From an uncultured Clostridia bacterium (GTDB lineage: Bacteria; Bacillota; Clostridia; TANB77; CAG-508): 14,735 nt of DNA. A model generated the notes under the pieces. That model did not search any database. It saw only the letters and a list, made by a program, of their open reading frames with translations, and was not told where the DNA came from. The stretch is from assembly GCA_944389715.1 (NCBI GenBank), contig CALXNI010000002.1:1-14735 (forward strand), in the 5' to 3' direction. The position numbers were made by a program, and so were the translations under genes. Shown here piece after piece: positions 7,131 to 14,714 of this stretch. The stretch's first letter is position 1; each line of letters opens with the position of its first letter.

Positions 7131-9197
7131 ATGGAAGAAGAAAATATATCAATGAAAAAGACTAATCTCGAATGGGATAATTATATGAATTATCTAATTG
7201 AAGCAATAGATGAAAGTAATTTTATGAAACGTGCTGAAAATAAACCAATGCAAACTACAAAACATGATTTAGAAGCACATATAACTTCAAGAGCTACACA
7301 CTCAAGAGCTGCTGCTGATATTGCTAAAAGAATTGCAGAACAATTAGGATTAAATTTTAATTTTATATATGCAGCAATGCTTATGCATGATGCCGGGCAT
7401 CCATTTAGTGCTCATGATGGAGAAGAAATTTTTACAGGAATAGGAGAAGAATATAATGTAGATTATTATCACCATAATGCAAAAGGAGTAGAAGTTGTTA
7501 TATCAGAAGATATTTGTGGCAAAGCAATAAATAAAATTCCAAATATTGAAAACAGACCAGAACTTAGGAAAAAACTAGAGGAGGAATTTTATTACTTTTT
7601 AGATGTTATTATTTCCCATGATGGAGAAGCTGGAGCCAAAGAATTAGGAGCTAAGCCAAAAGAATATCCGGATATTAAAACTGCGGTATATGAAAAACTT
7701 AGATTATCTAATTCTATGAATGATTATAAATTTATTGCACAAACAGTGGAAGGAAGAATAGCAAAGTATGCTGATGTTATAGCATATTTATCTACAGATA
7801 TTCAAGACAGATTTAGATTAGGGATACAAAAAGACTTTGATAATGATTATTTGGAGTTCTTGGGAGAAATATTAGGAAAAGACTTTATGAAAACTAGAGA
7901 AGAGAAAATAGAAGTCGCAAAAGCAATAATTGAGGAAATAAAAGAAGATAAATTAATGCAACTGGTGAGCGATGCAAGAGCAGAAGAAAACAAAAAAATA
8001 ATAGAAGTTGCAAATAAAATAATAGATGAATTACATAGAACTGTAAAAGATTATGAAAGCATGCCTTATGATAAACAAGCAGAGGAAGCAGAAAGAATTA
8101 CAGATGCTTATATAGAAAAATATAGAGAAGAACGAAGCAAAGAGCATATGAAACCAGAGGAAAGAAAATTTTTAAATGCAGACATAGAAAAAATACGTGA
8201 ATTTACTAGAAAAAAACTAAGTATGCGTACATCTGTTGTAGAGACATTAACAAGCAGAATAAGAGAAACTCTTATAAATGATTTATTAAAAGAATCAAAA
8301 TCAAATGGAGAATTAAGTTTTTCTGGTGATATGAAAAGGTTGTTTTTTAAGGCAAAAGAATTAAATTATAGATATGTTCCAGATACAAAGTGGGACTATC
8401 AGAGAGAAGATTTACCAGTTGCAATATATAAAATGGTGCATATGCTAGCTTTGGCTTTAAGGAAATCTGGTGTTATTGAAAATAAATTTTACGATGAAAC
8501 AATGAGAAAACATATAAATGATGAAGAAGCATTAAAGTATTTAAAAACTTTGGGATATACAGATGACAGGGAGTACATGGATTATAAAATAAAAAATGGA
8601 ATAAGAAGTATAAGACGAGGACATGCTAAATTTACAGCTGAAGGGGGGACAAGAGACAAGGCCATTGCAAGATCGGAATTATATAATTCTGCTTATCACT
8701 ATGTATTAGATTCTGGGGAATTATTTGCTACTATGTATGAGAACACATATAAAGCAGTAGAAAATCAAATTATGGCCAAAATAAAAAATGCCATTGGAAA
8801 ACTTCCAGAAGATGAAATAAAAAAAAGAAAGACATATATTGGTTTTTTTGATAAAAGAGTATTAAGACAAGAAGAATATTTAAGAAAGAAGATTGAGGAA
8901 AAATATGGTACAGTAGATATTTCAGAAGAAGAAATTAAAGAGTTTGCAAAACCAATTATTAAAAGAGAAAGAAAAAAAATGGAAGGAAAAATGGCTACCC
9001 AATTAGCTATAAATTATCTAGCAGGGATGACAGATAAAGCAATATTTAGGCATGCAATAGAAATAGGACTTTTATCTGAAAATATAATAACAGATGGAAA
9101 AAGAGGTAGCGATGAAACTGTAAGAAATAAGTTTTATAATAGATATAATACAAGTGTAGAAGAACCAAAACCAGAACCAAAAGGTGAAACAAGATAA
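7131..9197 (+). CDS. HD-domain phosphohydrolase, dGTP triphosphohydrolase-like
   Basis: The start is the ATG at 7131, 5 nt after GGAGG (7121-7125); an ATG 12 nt earlier lacks a ribosome site and itself overlaps the GGAGG. The protein is 688 residues. The metal-binding HD signature is complete: His57 (RATHSRA), His86-Asp87 (LMHDAGHPF) and Asp215 (KYADVIAYLSTDIQD). Order and spacing resemble bacterial dGTPases (HDIGHPPFGH, ADDIAY), though the second motif is one residue shorter. Such enzymes remove triphosphate from dNTPs. Residues 216 onward are long, highly charged and helical, unlike the compact 330-500 aa dGTPases, and contain KEFAKPIIKRERKKMEG and a Pro/Glu-rich end. Substrate and role are open; nucleotide pool control or a related nucleotide signalling role are inferences. 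It is monocistronic and divergent from htpX. Confidence 0.82.
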   Translation: MEEENISMKKTNLEWDNYMNYLIEAIDESNFMKRAENKPMQTTKHDLEAHITSRATHSRAAADIAKRIAEQLGLNFNFIYAAMLMHDAGHPFSAHDGEEIFTGIGEEYNVDYYHHNAKGVEVVISEDICGKAINKIPNIENRPELRKKLEEEFYYFLDVIISHDGEAGAKELGAKPKEYPDIKTAVYEKLRLSNSMNDYKFIAQTVEGRIAKYADVIAYLSTDIQDRFRLGIQKDFDNDYLEFLGEILGKDFMKTREEKIEVAKAIIEEIKEDKLMQLVSDARAEENKKIIEVANKIIDELHRTVKDYESMPYDKQAEEAERITDAYIEKYREERSKEHMKPEERKFLNADIEKIREFTRKKLSMRTSVVETLTSRIRETLINDLLKESKSNGELSFSGDMKRLFFKAKELNYRYVPDTKWDYQREDLPVAIYKMVHMLALALRKSGVIENKFYDETMRKHINDEEALKYLKTLGYTDDREYMDYKIKNGIRSIRRGHAKFTAEGGTRDKAIARSELYNSAYHYVLDSGELFATMYENTYKAVENQIMAKIKNAIGKLPEDEIKKRKTYIGFFDKRVLRQEEYLRKKIEEKYGTVDISEEEIKEFAKPIIKRERKKMEGKMATQLAINYLAGMTDKAIFRHAIEIGLLSENIITDGKRGSDETVRNKFYNRYNTSVEEPKPEPKGETR

Positions 9198-9231
9198 AAA
9201 TTATGTAACTGTTAGTAATATATAAAAGACG

Positions 9232-9300
9232 AGCTAAAATATATTAAGGTTTGACAATAAATATTTAAAAAAATTTATTTCAAATTTAATTATTTTAGCT
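9232..9300 (+). other. AT-rich inverted repeat in the gap before murB
   Basis: agctaaaata (9232-9241) pairs with tattttagct (9291-9300), continued by attaa/ttaat and an inner aataaa/tttatt stem, giving a long but weak AU hairpin 32 nt past the HD gene stop. No T-run follows, so a terminator role is uncertain. The rest of the gap 9198-9485 shows no gene. Confidence 0.35.
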
Positions 9301-9332
9301 TAATTTATTATATAAAAAGATTGACTTTTATC

Positions 9333-9360
9333 TTGATCTAAGTTAAGAAATTACTAAAAT
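9333..9360 (+). promoter_or_regulatory. Possible promoter for the murB-yvcK unit
   Basis: TTGATC (9333-9338), 16 nt, then TAAAAT (9355-9360). The fit is moderate in very AT-rich DNA; the distance to the murB start (about 120 nt) is acceptable. Listed because the following genes need a start point somewhere in 9198-9485. Confidence 0.28.
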
Positions 9361-9485
9361 ATAAATTATAATCTGTTAAAAACATATAATCTTAATATTG
9401 TAAAAAGTATATAAAAATGATAAAATTCATTTGTATAATAAAATATTAAATGAATAAACATATAATAAAACTATTTAGGAGAAAT

Positions 9486-10394
9486 ATGGAAGAATTATAT
9501 AAAATATTTATTAAAACAATAGATAAAAATAGAGTTTGTTTAAACGAACCAATGAGTAAACACACTACTTTTAAAGTAGGAGGACCTGCAGATATATTTA
9601 TAAAAATAGAAAATTTAGAAGAATTAATATATGTCATAAAAAAGTGTAAAGAGAAAAATATAAATATAAATGTGGTAGGAAATGGAAGCAATATTTTAGT
9701 AAAAGATAAAGGAATTAGAGGAGTAGTAATTAAATTAGAATTTAATCAAGTAGAGTTTCTAAATGATAAAACAATAAGAGCAGGTGCGGGGGTTTTATTG
9801 TCAAAATTATCAAGAATTGCATGTGAACACGGATTATCTGGATTGGAATTTGCATGTGGAATTCCAGGTAGTGTTGCAGGAGCAATAAAAATGAATGCGG
9901 GTGCATATGGAGGAGAAATAAAGGACATAATTGTTTCTACTACATATATAGATGAAAATCTAAAATTACACACAATTAATAATAAAGAAAATGAGTTTGA
10001 TTATAGATATAGTAGATTTTTCTACAATAAAAAAGATATAATAATTTATGCAGATTTAGAATTAGTTGAGGGAGATAAAGAAGAGATAAAAAAAGTAATG
10101 GATTCAAATATGAAATCTAGAAAAGACAAACAACCTTTAAATTATGCAAGTGCAGGGAGTACATTTAAAAGGGAAAAAGATTACATTACTGCAAAGCTAA
10201 TTGACCAATGTGGATTAAAAGGTTATAATATAGGAGATGCTTATGTATCTGAAAAGCATGCAGGGTTTGTTGTAAACAAAGGAAATGCAAAAGCGAGTGA
10301 TATACTTGAGTTGATAGAAATTATAAAGAGAAAAGTATATGAAAAGTTTAATATACAAATAAAATTAGAAATTGAAGTTTTGGGAGAAGATTAA
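9486..10394 (+). CDS. murB: UDP-N-acetylenolpyruvoylglucosamine reductase
   Basis: MurB uses NADPH and FAD to reduce UDP-GlcNAc-enolpyruvate to UDP-MurNAc, the second committed step of peptidoglycan precursor synthesis. I choose the ATG at 9486, 4 nt after AGGAG (9477-9481); an ATG at 9450 would add 12 residues but has no ribosome site. The resulting 302 aa match the usual length. Visible motifs are KHTTFKVGGPAD (25-36), the FAD-binding GNGSNILVKDKGIRG (65-79), GLEFACGIPGSVAGAIKMNAGAYGGE (119-144), YRYSRF (173-178), the proton-donor Ser225 in SAGSTFKR, KHAGFVVN and the C-terminal Glu297. The form without the extra loop is the type II (Gram-positive) version. Its stop is 3 nt before the yvcK-like ATG, so the two are surely co-transcribed and perhaps translationally coupled. 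Confidence 0.97.
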   Translation: MEELYKIFIKTIDKNRVCLNEPMSKHTTFKVGGPADIFIKIENLEELIYVIKKCKEKNININVVGNGSNILVKDKGIRGVVIKLEFNQVEFLNDKTIRAGAGVLLSKLSRIACEHGLSGLEFACGIPGSVAGAIKMNAGAYGGEIKDIIVSTTYIDENLKLHTINNKENEFDYRYSRFFYNKKDIIIYADLELVEGDKEEIKKVMDSNMKSRKDKQPLNYASAGSTFKREKDYITAKLIDQCGLKGYNIGDAYVSEKHAGFVVNKGNAKASDILELIEIIKRKVYEKFNIQIKLEIEVLGED

Positions 10395-10397
10395 ATT

Positions 10398-12008
10398 ATG
10401 AAAAAATTTTTCAATTGGTTTAAAAATAGTACAAGGATAAAGAGATGGATGTTTATTATATTAATAGGTTTTGTTTTAACTTGTTTTGGAATTTCAAAAA
10501 TATTAGCCTCTGAAAAGTTAGAACTAATGGACTTGATAATTATTATAGCAACATTTGTTTCTGGCTTTATATGCTTTGTATTAGGAATTGTATATATTCA
10601 GAGAAGAAATTTAGAGTTACTAATTGAGGCAAATAAGGTTGACACAAACAATAATAAAGAATTAAAAAATTTAGTATCAAATAGTATTTACGAAAAAGGA
10701 CCTAATATTGTAGTTATAGGTGGAGGAAATGGAATAAATAACATTTTAAAGGGACTAAAAAATTATACTAGTAATTTAACAGCAATAGTTCCAGTATCAT
10801 CATATGGAAGACCTGCAAGTATATCAATTAAAGAATTAAAATTAAATCCAGTAGAAGATATAAAAAACAGTATTATAGCTCTTTCTCCAAATAGTAGAGA
10901 AATGGAGGAGTTAATAAATTATACATTTGATGAGGGTAAACTAAAAAATTTAAGTTTTGGTGATTTATATTTATATGTAATGCAAAAAATATTTGGTGAT
11001 TTTATAAATAGTGTTGAAAAGACAAGCAATATTTTATCAATGGTAGGAAGAGTTCTTCCAGTAACACTAGATGAGATGAGAATATGTGCAGAATTGCAAG
11101 ATGGGACAGTTATAGAAGAAAAAAATAAAATAAAAGAAATAGTATCAAATAAAGTAACTAAAATTAACAGAGTATACTTAAATCCATCAAATTGTAGGAC
11201 AGCACCAGGAGTATTAGAAGCAATAAAAAATGCGGATGCAATAGTTATAGGACCAGGAAGCCTTTATACAAATGTTATACCTAATTTGTTAATAAAAAAT
11301 GTATCAAAAACGATTAAGGAAAGTAAAGCTTTAAAAATATATATATCAAATATTATGACTGAACCTGGGCAGACAGATGATTATGATGTATCTGACCACA
11401 TAAATAGTATTATAGAACATAGTGGAACTGGAATTATTGATTTTTGTATATCAGACGTTGGAGAAATCGTGCCAGAATATGTAAGAAAATACAATTTAAT
11501 GGGATCAGATATAGTAAATATAGATGCATCAGAAATTAGAAGTAGAGGAATACAGCTAATAAAAGGAGAACTTGCTACAGTAGAAGGAAACTACATTAGA
11601 CATGATCCAGATAAAACAGCAAAATTAATAATAGAATTAATTTGTGGTGATTTAAGATTTAAAGATCAGCATAATAATGAACAATATATGTTATTAAATT
11701 CTAAATTAAAAGAAGAAAATAAAAAAGCTAAAATAGCAAGTAAAGAAGCAAAAAAGATAAAAGATAAAAATGTAGAGTCGGACGACTCTATTCGAAAGGG
11801 CAAACATAATAGTGAAGAAAGGACAAAAAGGTCAAGTAAATTTAGCAATAAATACAAGGAAAGAATAGAATCTATAAAAGAAAGTGAAAAAACTAGGCTA
11901 GAAAATATAAGAATACATGAAAAAGCAAAGCAAATGATTGATGAAGAAGAACAAAAAGAGAAAGAAAAATTCTTAAGAGAAACATACAGCAACAGAAAGA
12001 AAAAATAA
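10398..12008 (+). CDS. Divergent membrane-anchored YvcK/CofD-like protein
   Basis: YvcK proteins bind UDP-GlcNAc and in Bacillus are needed for normal shape and growth on gluconeogenic carbon. This 536-aa protein has two N-terminal membrane segments (about 17-37 and 44-66), a YvcK/CofD Rossmann domain (about 102-421) and a charged Lys/Glu tail (about 422-536) that looks helical or coiled. Family landmarks kept are VVIGGGNG (105-112), DFINSVEKTSNILSMVGRVLP, GPGSLYTNVIPNLL (285-298) and NIMTEPGQTDDYD (318-330). The key loop differs: where YvcK has VADDGGSSGRLR, this reads VSSYGRPASISI (132-143), and PPGD is NPVED. Both acidic residues and the Gly pair are gone with no frameshift. It may bind a different ligand or be a non-catalytic paralogue. 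The ATG follows GGAGA (10383-10387) inside the end of murB. rapZ and whiA, the usual neighbours of yvcK, are absent here. Confidence 0.85.
   Translation: MKKFFNWFKNSTRIKRWMFIILIGFVLTCFGISKILASEKLELMDLIIIIATFVSGFICFVLGIVYIQRRNLELLIEANKVDTNNNKELKNLVSNSIYEKGPNIVVIGGGNGINNILKGLKNYTSNLTAIVPVSSYGRPASISIKELKLNPVEDIKNSIIALSPNSREMEELINYTFDEGKLKNLSFGDLYLYVMQKIFGDFINSVEKTSNILSMVGRVLPVTLDEMRICAELQDGTVIEEKNKIKEIVSNKVTKINRVYLNPSNCRTAPGVLEAIKNADAIVIGPGSLYTNVIPNLLIKNVSKTIKESKALKIYISNIMTEPGQTDDYDVSDHINSIIEHSGTGIIDFCISDVGEIVPEYVRKYNLMGSDIVNIDASEIRSRGIQLIKGELATVEGNYIRHDPDKTAKLIIELICGDLRFKDQHNNEQYMLLNSKLKEENKKAKIASKEAKKIKDKNVESDDSIRKGKHNSEERTKRSSKFSNKYKERIESIKESEKTRLENIRIHEKAKQMIDEEEQKEKEKFLRETYSNRKKK
11773..11790 (+). 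repeat. GC-richer perfect palindrome inside the yvcK-like tail
   Basis: tagagtcg and cgactcta form a perfect 8-bp stem with loop ga. The codons here (TCG, GAC, GAC, CGA, GGC for S-D-D-R-G) are unlike the AT-rich codons on both sides. It encodes part of the poorly constrained charged tail, residues near VESDDSIRKG, so a small palindromic insertion in frame is possible. The preceding tgtag and following tcgaaa recall the start of the element at 5521. Confidence 0.45.
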
Positions 12009-12107
12009 TTGCAAATGTGGGACTGTCCTGAATTTTTGAAAAAAATTCTAGGGACTGTCCCCAAATATGAATTATCTAAACATAATTTTTATACCCCAGA
12101 TTTGCAA
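12009..12107. repeat. 99-bp segment bounded by 13-bp inverted repeats
   Basis: TTGCAAATGTGGG (12009-12021) and CCCAGATTTGCAA (12095-12107) are inverted copies with one mismatch. They span nearly the whole gap between the yvcK-like stop (12006-12008) and the next ribosome site (12113-12120), and enclose GGGACTGTCC repeat copy 2. This may be a MITE-like element or a long stem closing over the repeat in the mRNA. Confidence 0.5.
12018..12062 (+). repeat. GGGACTGTCC palindromic repeat, copy 2 (halves in permuted order)
   Basis: TGGGACTGTCCTGAA, a short A/T stem (gaattttt/aaaaattc with loop gaa), then TTCTAGGGACTGTCCCC. It starts 9 nt after the yvcK-like stop. The two halves are the same as in copy 1 (2265-2326, read on its sense strand) but in reversed order, as if cut from a different phase of a tandem array. 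Confidence 0.75.
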
Positions 12108-12127
12108 ATTTTGGAGGAGGAACACAA

Positions 12128-14179
12128 ATGAAAATAGATACAAAAAAATTATCATTAAAAGAGGGAATAACAAAGGAATGGATTATTACAAATGGGATAG
12201 GTGGATATAGCTCATCAACTATATTTGGTATTAATACAAGAAAATATCATGGACTACTAATTGCACCACTTACACCTCCTGCAAGAAGACATCTAATACT
12301 TTCAAAACTAGATGAAGCTATAGAAACTGACGAGAAAAAATATACTCTATACTCAAATATGTGCAAAAACTATATATCAGAAGGGTTTAAATATCAGGAA
12401 GAATTTGAAAAGGACTATATCCCAATTTTTACATATAAAGTTAAAGATATTACAATAAAGAAATTAATATGTATGGAATATGGTAAAAATACAATTTGTA
12501 TTTTATACAAAATAGATAATCCAGGAGATAGTATTAAATTTACTTTGTCGCCTGTTATGAATTTTAGAGATTTCCACACAATGACAACAAATCATGAATT
12601 TTCTATTAAGCAGAATATAAAAGGTAAAAAAGTAAAAGTAGAAATAGATAATAACTCTAGTAATCCAATATATATGCACATATCAGACGGAAAATATGTT
12701 GAACACTATAATGATACATTTAATAATATGTATTACATAGAAGAAGAAAGTAGAGGATTTTTTCCAGAAGAGAATCTATGTGTTCCAGGAAGATACGAAA
12801 TTAATATACCAGCAGAATCTCAAAAAGAAATAGCATTTATATGTTCTTTAGAAGAAAATATAGAGGAAATAAATGTAAAAAAAGTAATAAACAAAGAAAT
12901 TATAAGAATAAACGAATTGATGTACAAAACTGGATTATTAGAAGAAAAACAAGATATAGAAAAACTATCAAAACAAGAAATAGAAAAAAGAAACTTACTA
13001 AGAAATTTTATAATAGCAACAGACAACTTTATTGCGTATAGACCACAATTTGCCCTTCACACAATAATTGCAGGATATCCATGGTTTTTAGATTGGGGAA
13101 GAGATAGCTTAATTTCTTTTGAAGGATTATTATTAGTTACAAAAAGATTTGATATAGCAAAAGATGTTTTATTAACTCTTACAAGAGATATAAAATTTGG
13201 ACTAGTTCCAAATGGTTATTCTGGATACGATAATAGACCATTATATAATAGTGTGGATAGTTCACTTTTGCTATTTGAAGCGGTACACAAATATTTAGAA
13301 TATACAGGGGATTATAAATTTATTGAAAACAACATATACAATAAGTTAGTTTTAATTATAGATAATTATGAAAAAGGAATAGACTTAGATGATAATAATA
13401 TTTTCTTAGATATAGATGGATTAATTTCTTCAGGAACAGAAAATACTCAAAACACTTGGATGGATGCAAAATATGGAAATCATGCATTTACTCCTAGAAA
13501 TGGAAAAGCAGTTGAAGTAAATGCTATGTGGTATAATAGCTTAAAAATTTTAGAGGAATTATGCATTAAATTTGGCAAAAGAAAACAAGCAAACAAATAT
13601 AAAGAGCTAGCAAAAAATGCGAAAGAAGCTTTTGAAAAGCAGTTTTATAACAAAAAGAAAAAATGCTTATATGATGTAATAGGAGATTCAAAAGTAAGAC
13701 CAAACCAACTTTTTGCAACATCACTTAGTCATCCTATTTTGGAGCCAAATGGAACAATTGCAGAAGAAATGTTTGAAACAGTAACAAAAAAACTACTTAA
13801 TAAATATGGGTTAAAAACTCTTGCAAAGGGAGAAAAAGACTATATAGATGTGTACGAGGGAGATGGGTTTAAAAGAGATTCAAGTTATCACCAAGGAATA
13901 ACTTGGCCATGGCTTTTAGGCTTATATTATGATACAATTAACAATAAGAAAAAAAAAAAAAAAGATAGGAATAAAAAGAAAGAATTACAAAATAAAAGAC
14001 AAGAATTTATTGAAGCTACAAGAAAAACATTTATAAAGGATATTTTCGAAAGAGGGGCAGTTGGTAGCATTTCAGAAATATATGATTCAAAAGCACCATA
14101 TTTACCAAAAGGAGCAATTGCACAGGCTTGGAGTGTAGCAGAAGTATTTAGAATAATAAAACAATATTGGGAAGATTAG
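12128..14179 (+). CDS. Glycogen debranching enzyme (amylo-alpha-1,6-glucosidase type)
   Basis: The 683-aa protein has the two-domain plan of bacterial/archaeal debranching enzymes. The N-terminal GDE domain shows NGIGGYSSSTIFGINTRKYHG (22-42) and LSKLDEAI. The C-terminal (alpha/alpha)6-barrel domain shows PWFLDWGRDSLISFEGLLL (from residue 318), NTWMDAKYG, VEVNAMWYN and YHQGITWPWLLGLYYDT. The Asp of WGRD (residue 326) matches the residue proposed as catalytic acid in eukaryotic GDE. It would hydrolyse alpha-1,6 branch points during glycogen use in the cytosol. GGAGGAGG (12113-12120) gives a very strong ribosome site 7 nt before the ATG. Near residues 605-625 is a Lys-rich insert (NNKKKKKKDRNKKKELQNKR) encoded partly by 15 consecutive A's. 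The gene follows the yvcK-like gene by 119 nt; I see no clear promoter in that gap. Confidence 0.93.
   Translation: MKIDTKKLSLKEGITKEWIITNGIGGYSSSTIFGINTRKYHGLLIAPLTPPARRHLILSKLDEAIETDEKKYTLYSNMCKNYISEGFKYQEEFEKDYIPIFTYKVKDITIKKLICMEYGKNTICILYKIDNPGDSIKFTLSPVMNFRDFHTMTTNHEFSIKQNIKGKKVKVEIDNNSSNPIYMHISDGKYVEHYNDTFNNMYYIEEESRGFFPEENLCVPGRYEINIPAESQKEIAFICSLEENIEEINVKKVINKEIIRINELMYKTGLLEEKQDIEKLSKQEIEKRNLLRNFIIATDNFIAYRPQFALHTIIAGYPWFLDWGRDSLISFEGLLLVTKRFDIAKDVLLTLTRDIKFGLVPNGYSGYDNRPLYNSVDSSLLLFEAVHKYLEYTGDYKFIENNIYNKLVLIIDNYEKGIDLDDNNIFLDIDGLISSGTENTQNTWMDAKYGNHAFTPRNGKAVEVNAMWYNSLKILEELCIKFGKRKQANKYKELAKNAKEAFEKQFYNKKKKCLYDVIGDSKVRPNQLFATSLSHPILEPNGTIAEEMFETVTKKLLNKYGLKTLAKGEKDYIDVYEGDGFKRDSSYHQGITWPWLLGLYYDTINNKKKKKKDRNKKKELQNKRQEFIEATRKTFIKDIFERGAVGSISEIYDSKAPYLPKGAIAQAWSVAEVFRIIKQYWED
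13949..13963 (+). repeat. A15 homopolymer within the debranching enzyme gene
   Basis: Fifteen A's in a row (13949-13963) lie in frame and encode consecutive Lys residues between GLYYDT and the C-terminal helix. Runs this long are prone to polymerase slippage; a one-base change would remove the last 70 or so residues. The length could also be misread by sequencing. Confidence 0.85.
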
Positions 14180-14180
14180 G

Positions 14181-14199
14181 TTCTAGGGACTGCCCTGAA
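14181..14199 (+). repeat. GGGACTGTCC palindromic repeat, copy 3 (short form)
   Basis: TTCTAGGGACTGCCCTGAA begins 1 nt after the debranching enzyme stop. It has the outer TTCTAG and CTGAA of copy 1 with only one GGGACTG(T)CC core between them, as expected if the two arms collapsed by deletion of the loop. Confidence 0.65.
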
Positions 14200-14227
14200 C
14201 TGTATATGAATAAAGAAGAGGTAAAAA

Positions 14228-14714
14228 ATGAGAATACTAGGAATTGATCCGGGATTTGCAATAACAGGATATAGTATAATAGATTATCAAGGAAATAAAT
14301 TCAAATTAATAGAGGCACGGAGCAGTAACCACAAAAGCAGGAGTATCATTTCCATTAAGGCTTACAAAAATATATGATGATTTAAGCATGATTATTAATG
14401 AATATAAACCAGATGCAATATCTGTAGAGGAACTATTTTTTAACAACAATGTAAAAACAGCTATAAATGTAGCACAAGCAAGAGGAGTTGTTTTAGTAGT
14501 AGGATGTAAAAATAATATACCTACATTTGAATATACACCTCTACAAATAAAACAAGCAGTAGCAGGTTATGGAAGAGCAGATAAAATTCAAGTTCAAAAA
14601 ATGGTAAAAACAATATTAAATGTAGAGAAACTTCCAAAACTAGATGATACAACAGATAGTATGGCAGCAGCAATATGCCATGCACATAGTTCTAAGTTTG
14701 CAGAAAAGTTATAA
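14228..14714 (+). pseudogene. ruvC: Holliday junction resolvase RuvC, +1 frameshift
   Basis: RuvC cuts Holliday junctions together with RuvAB. The ATG at 14228 follows gaggt (14218-14222) by 5 nt and encodes MRILGIDPGFAITGYSIID, then KFKLIE. The frame would end at a TGA near 14375. From 14319 the next frame continues GAVTTKAGVSFPLRLTKIYDD, SVEELFFNNNVKTAI, and DDTTDSMAAAICHAH to the stop at 14712-14714. Between Glu29 and the following Gly there are four bases (gcac, 14315-14318) where homologues need three. The total is 487 nt, exactly 162 codons plus one base. All four catalytic acids survive across the two frames (Asp7, Glu67, Asp140, Asp143), so decay is recent, or the extra base is a sequencing error. 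An internal ATG at 14388 would lose Asp7 and be inactive. ruvA and ruvB probably lie beyond the window. Confidence 0.85.

Noticed and set aside
7131..9197. HD gene plus neighbours as an anti-phage nucleotide-depletion system
   Set aside because: Neighbours are housekeeping genes (htpX, murB); there is no effector, cyclase, mobile element or other sign of a defence island.
11666..12064. Minus-strand frame opposite the yvcK-like tail
   Set aside because: Phe/Ser/Leu-rich translation is simply the complement of a Lys/Glu/Arg-rich tail and would run through the repeat at 12018.
14310..14320. Programmed frameshift in ruvC
   Set aside because: No slippery heptamer or shift-prone codon pair at the break (gaggcacgg), and RuvC is not known to use one; an indel or sequence error is simpler.
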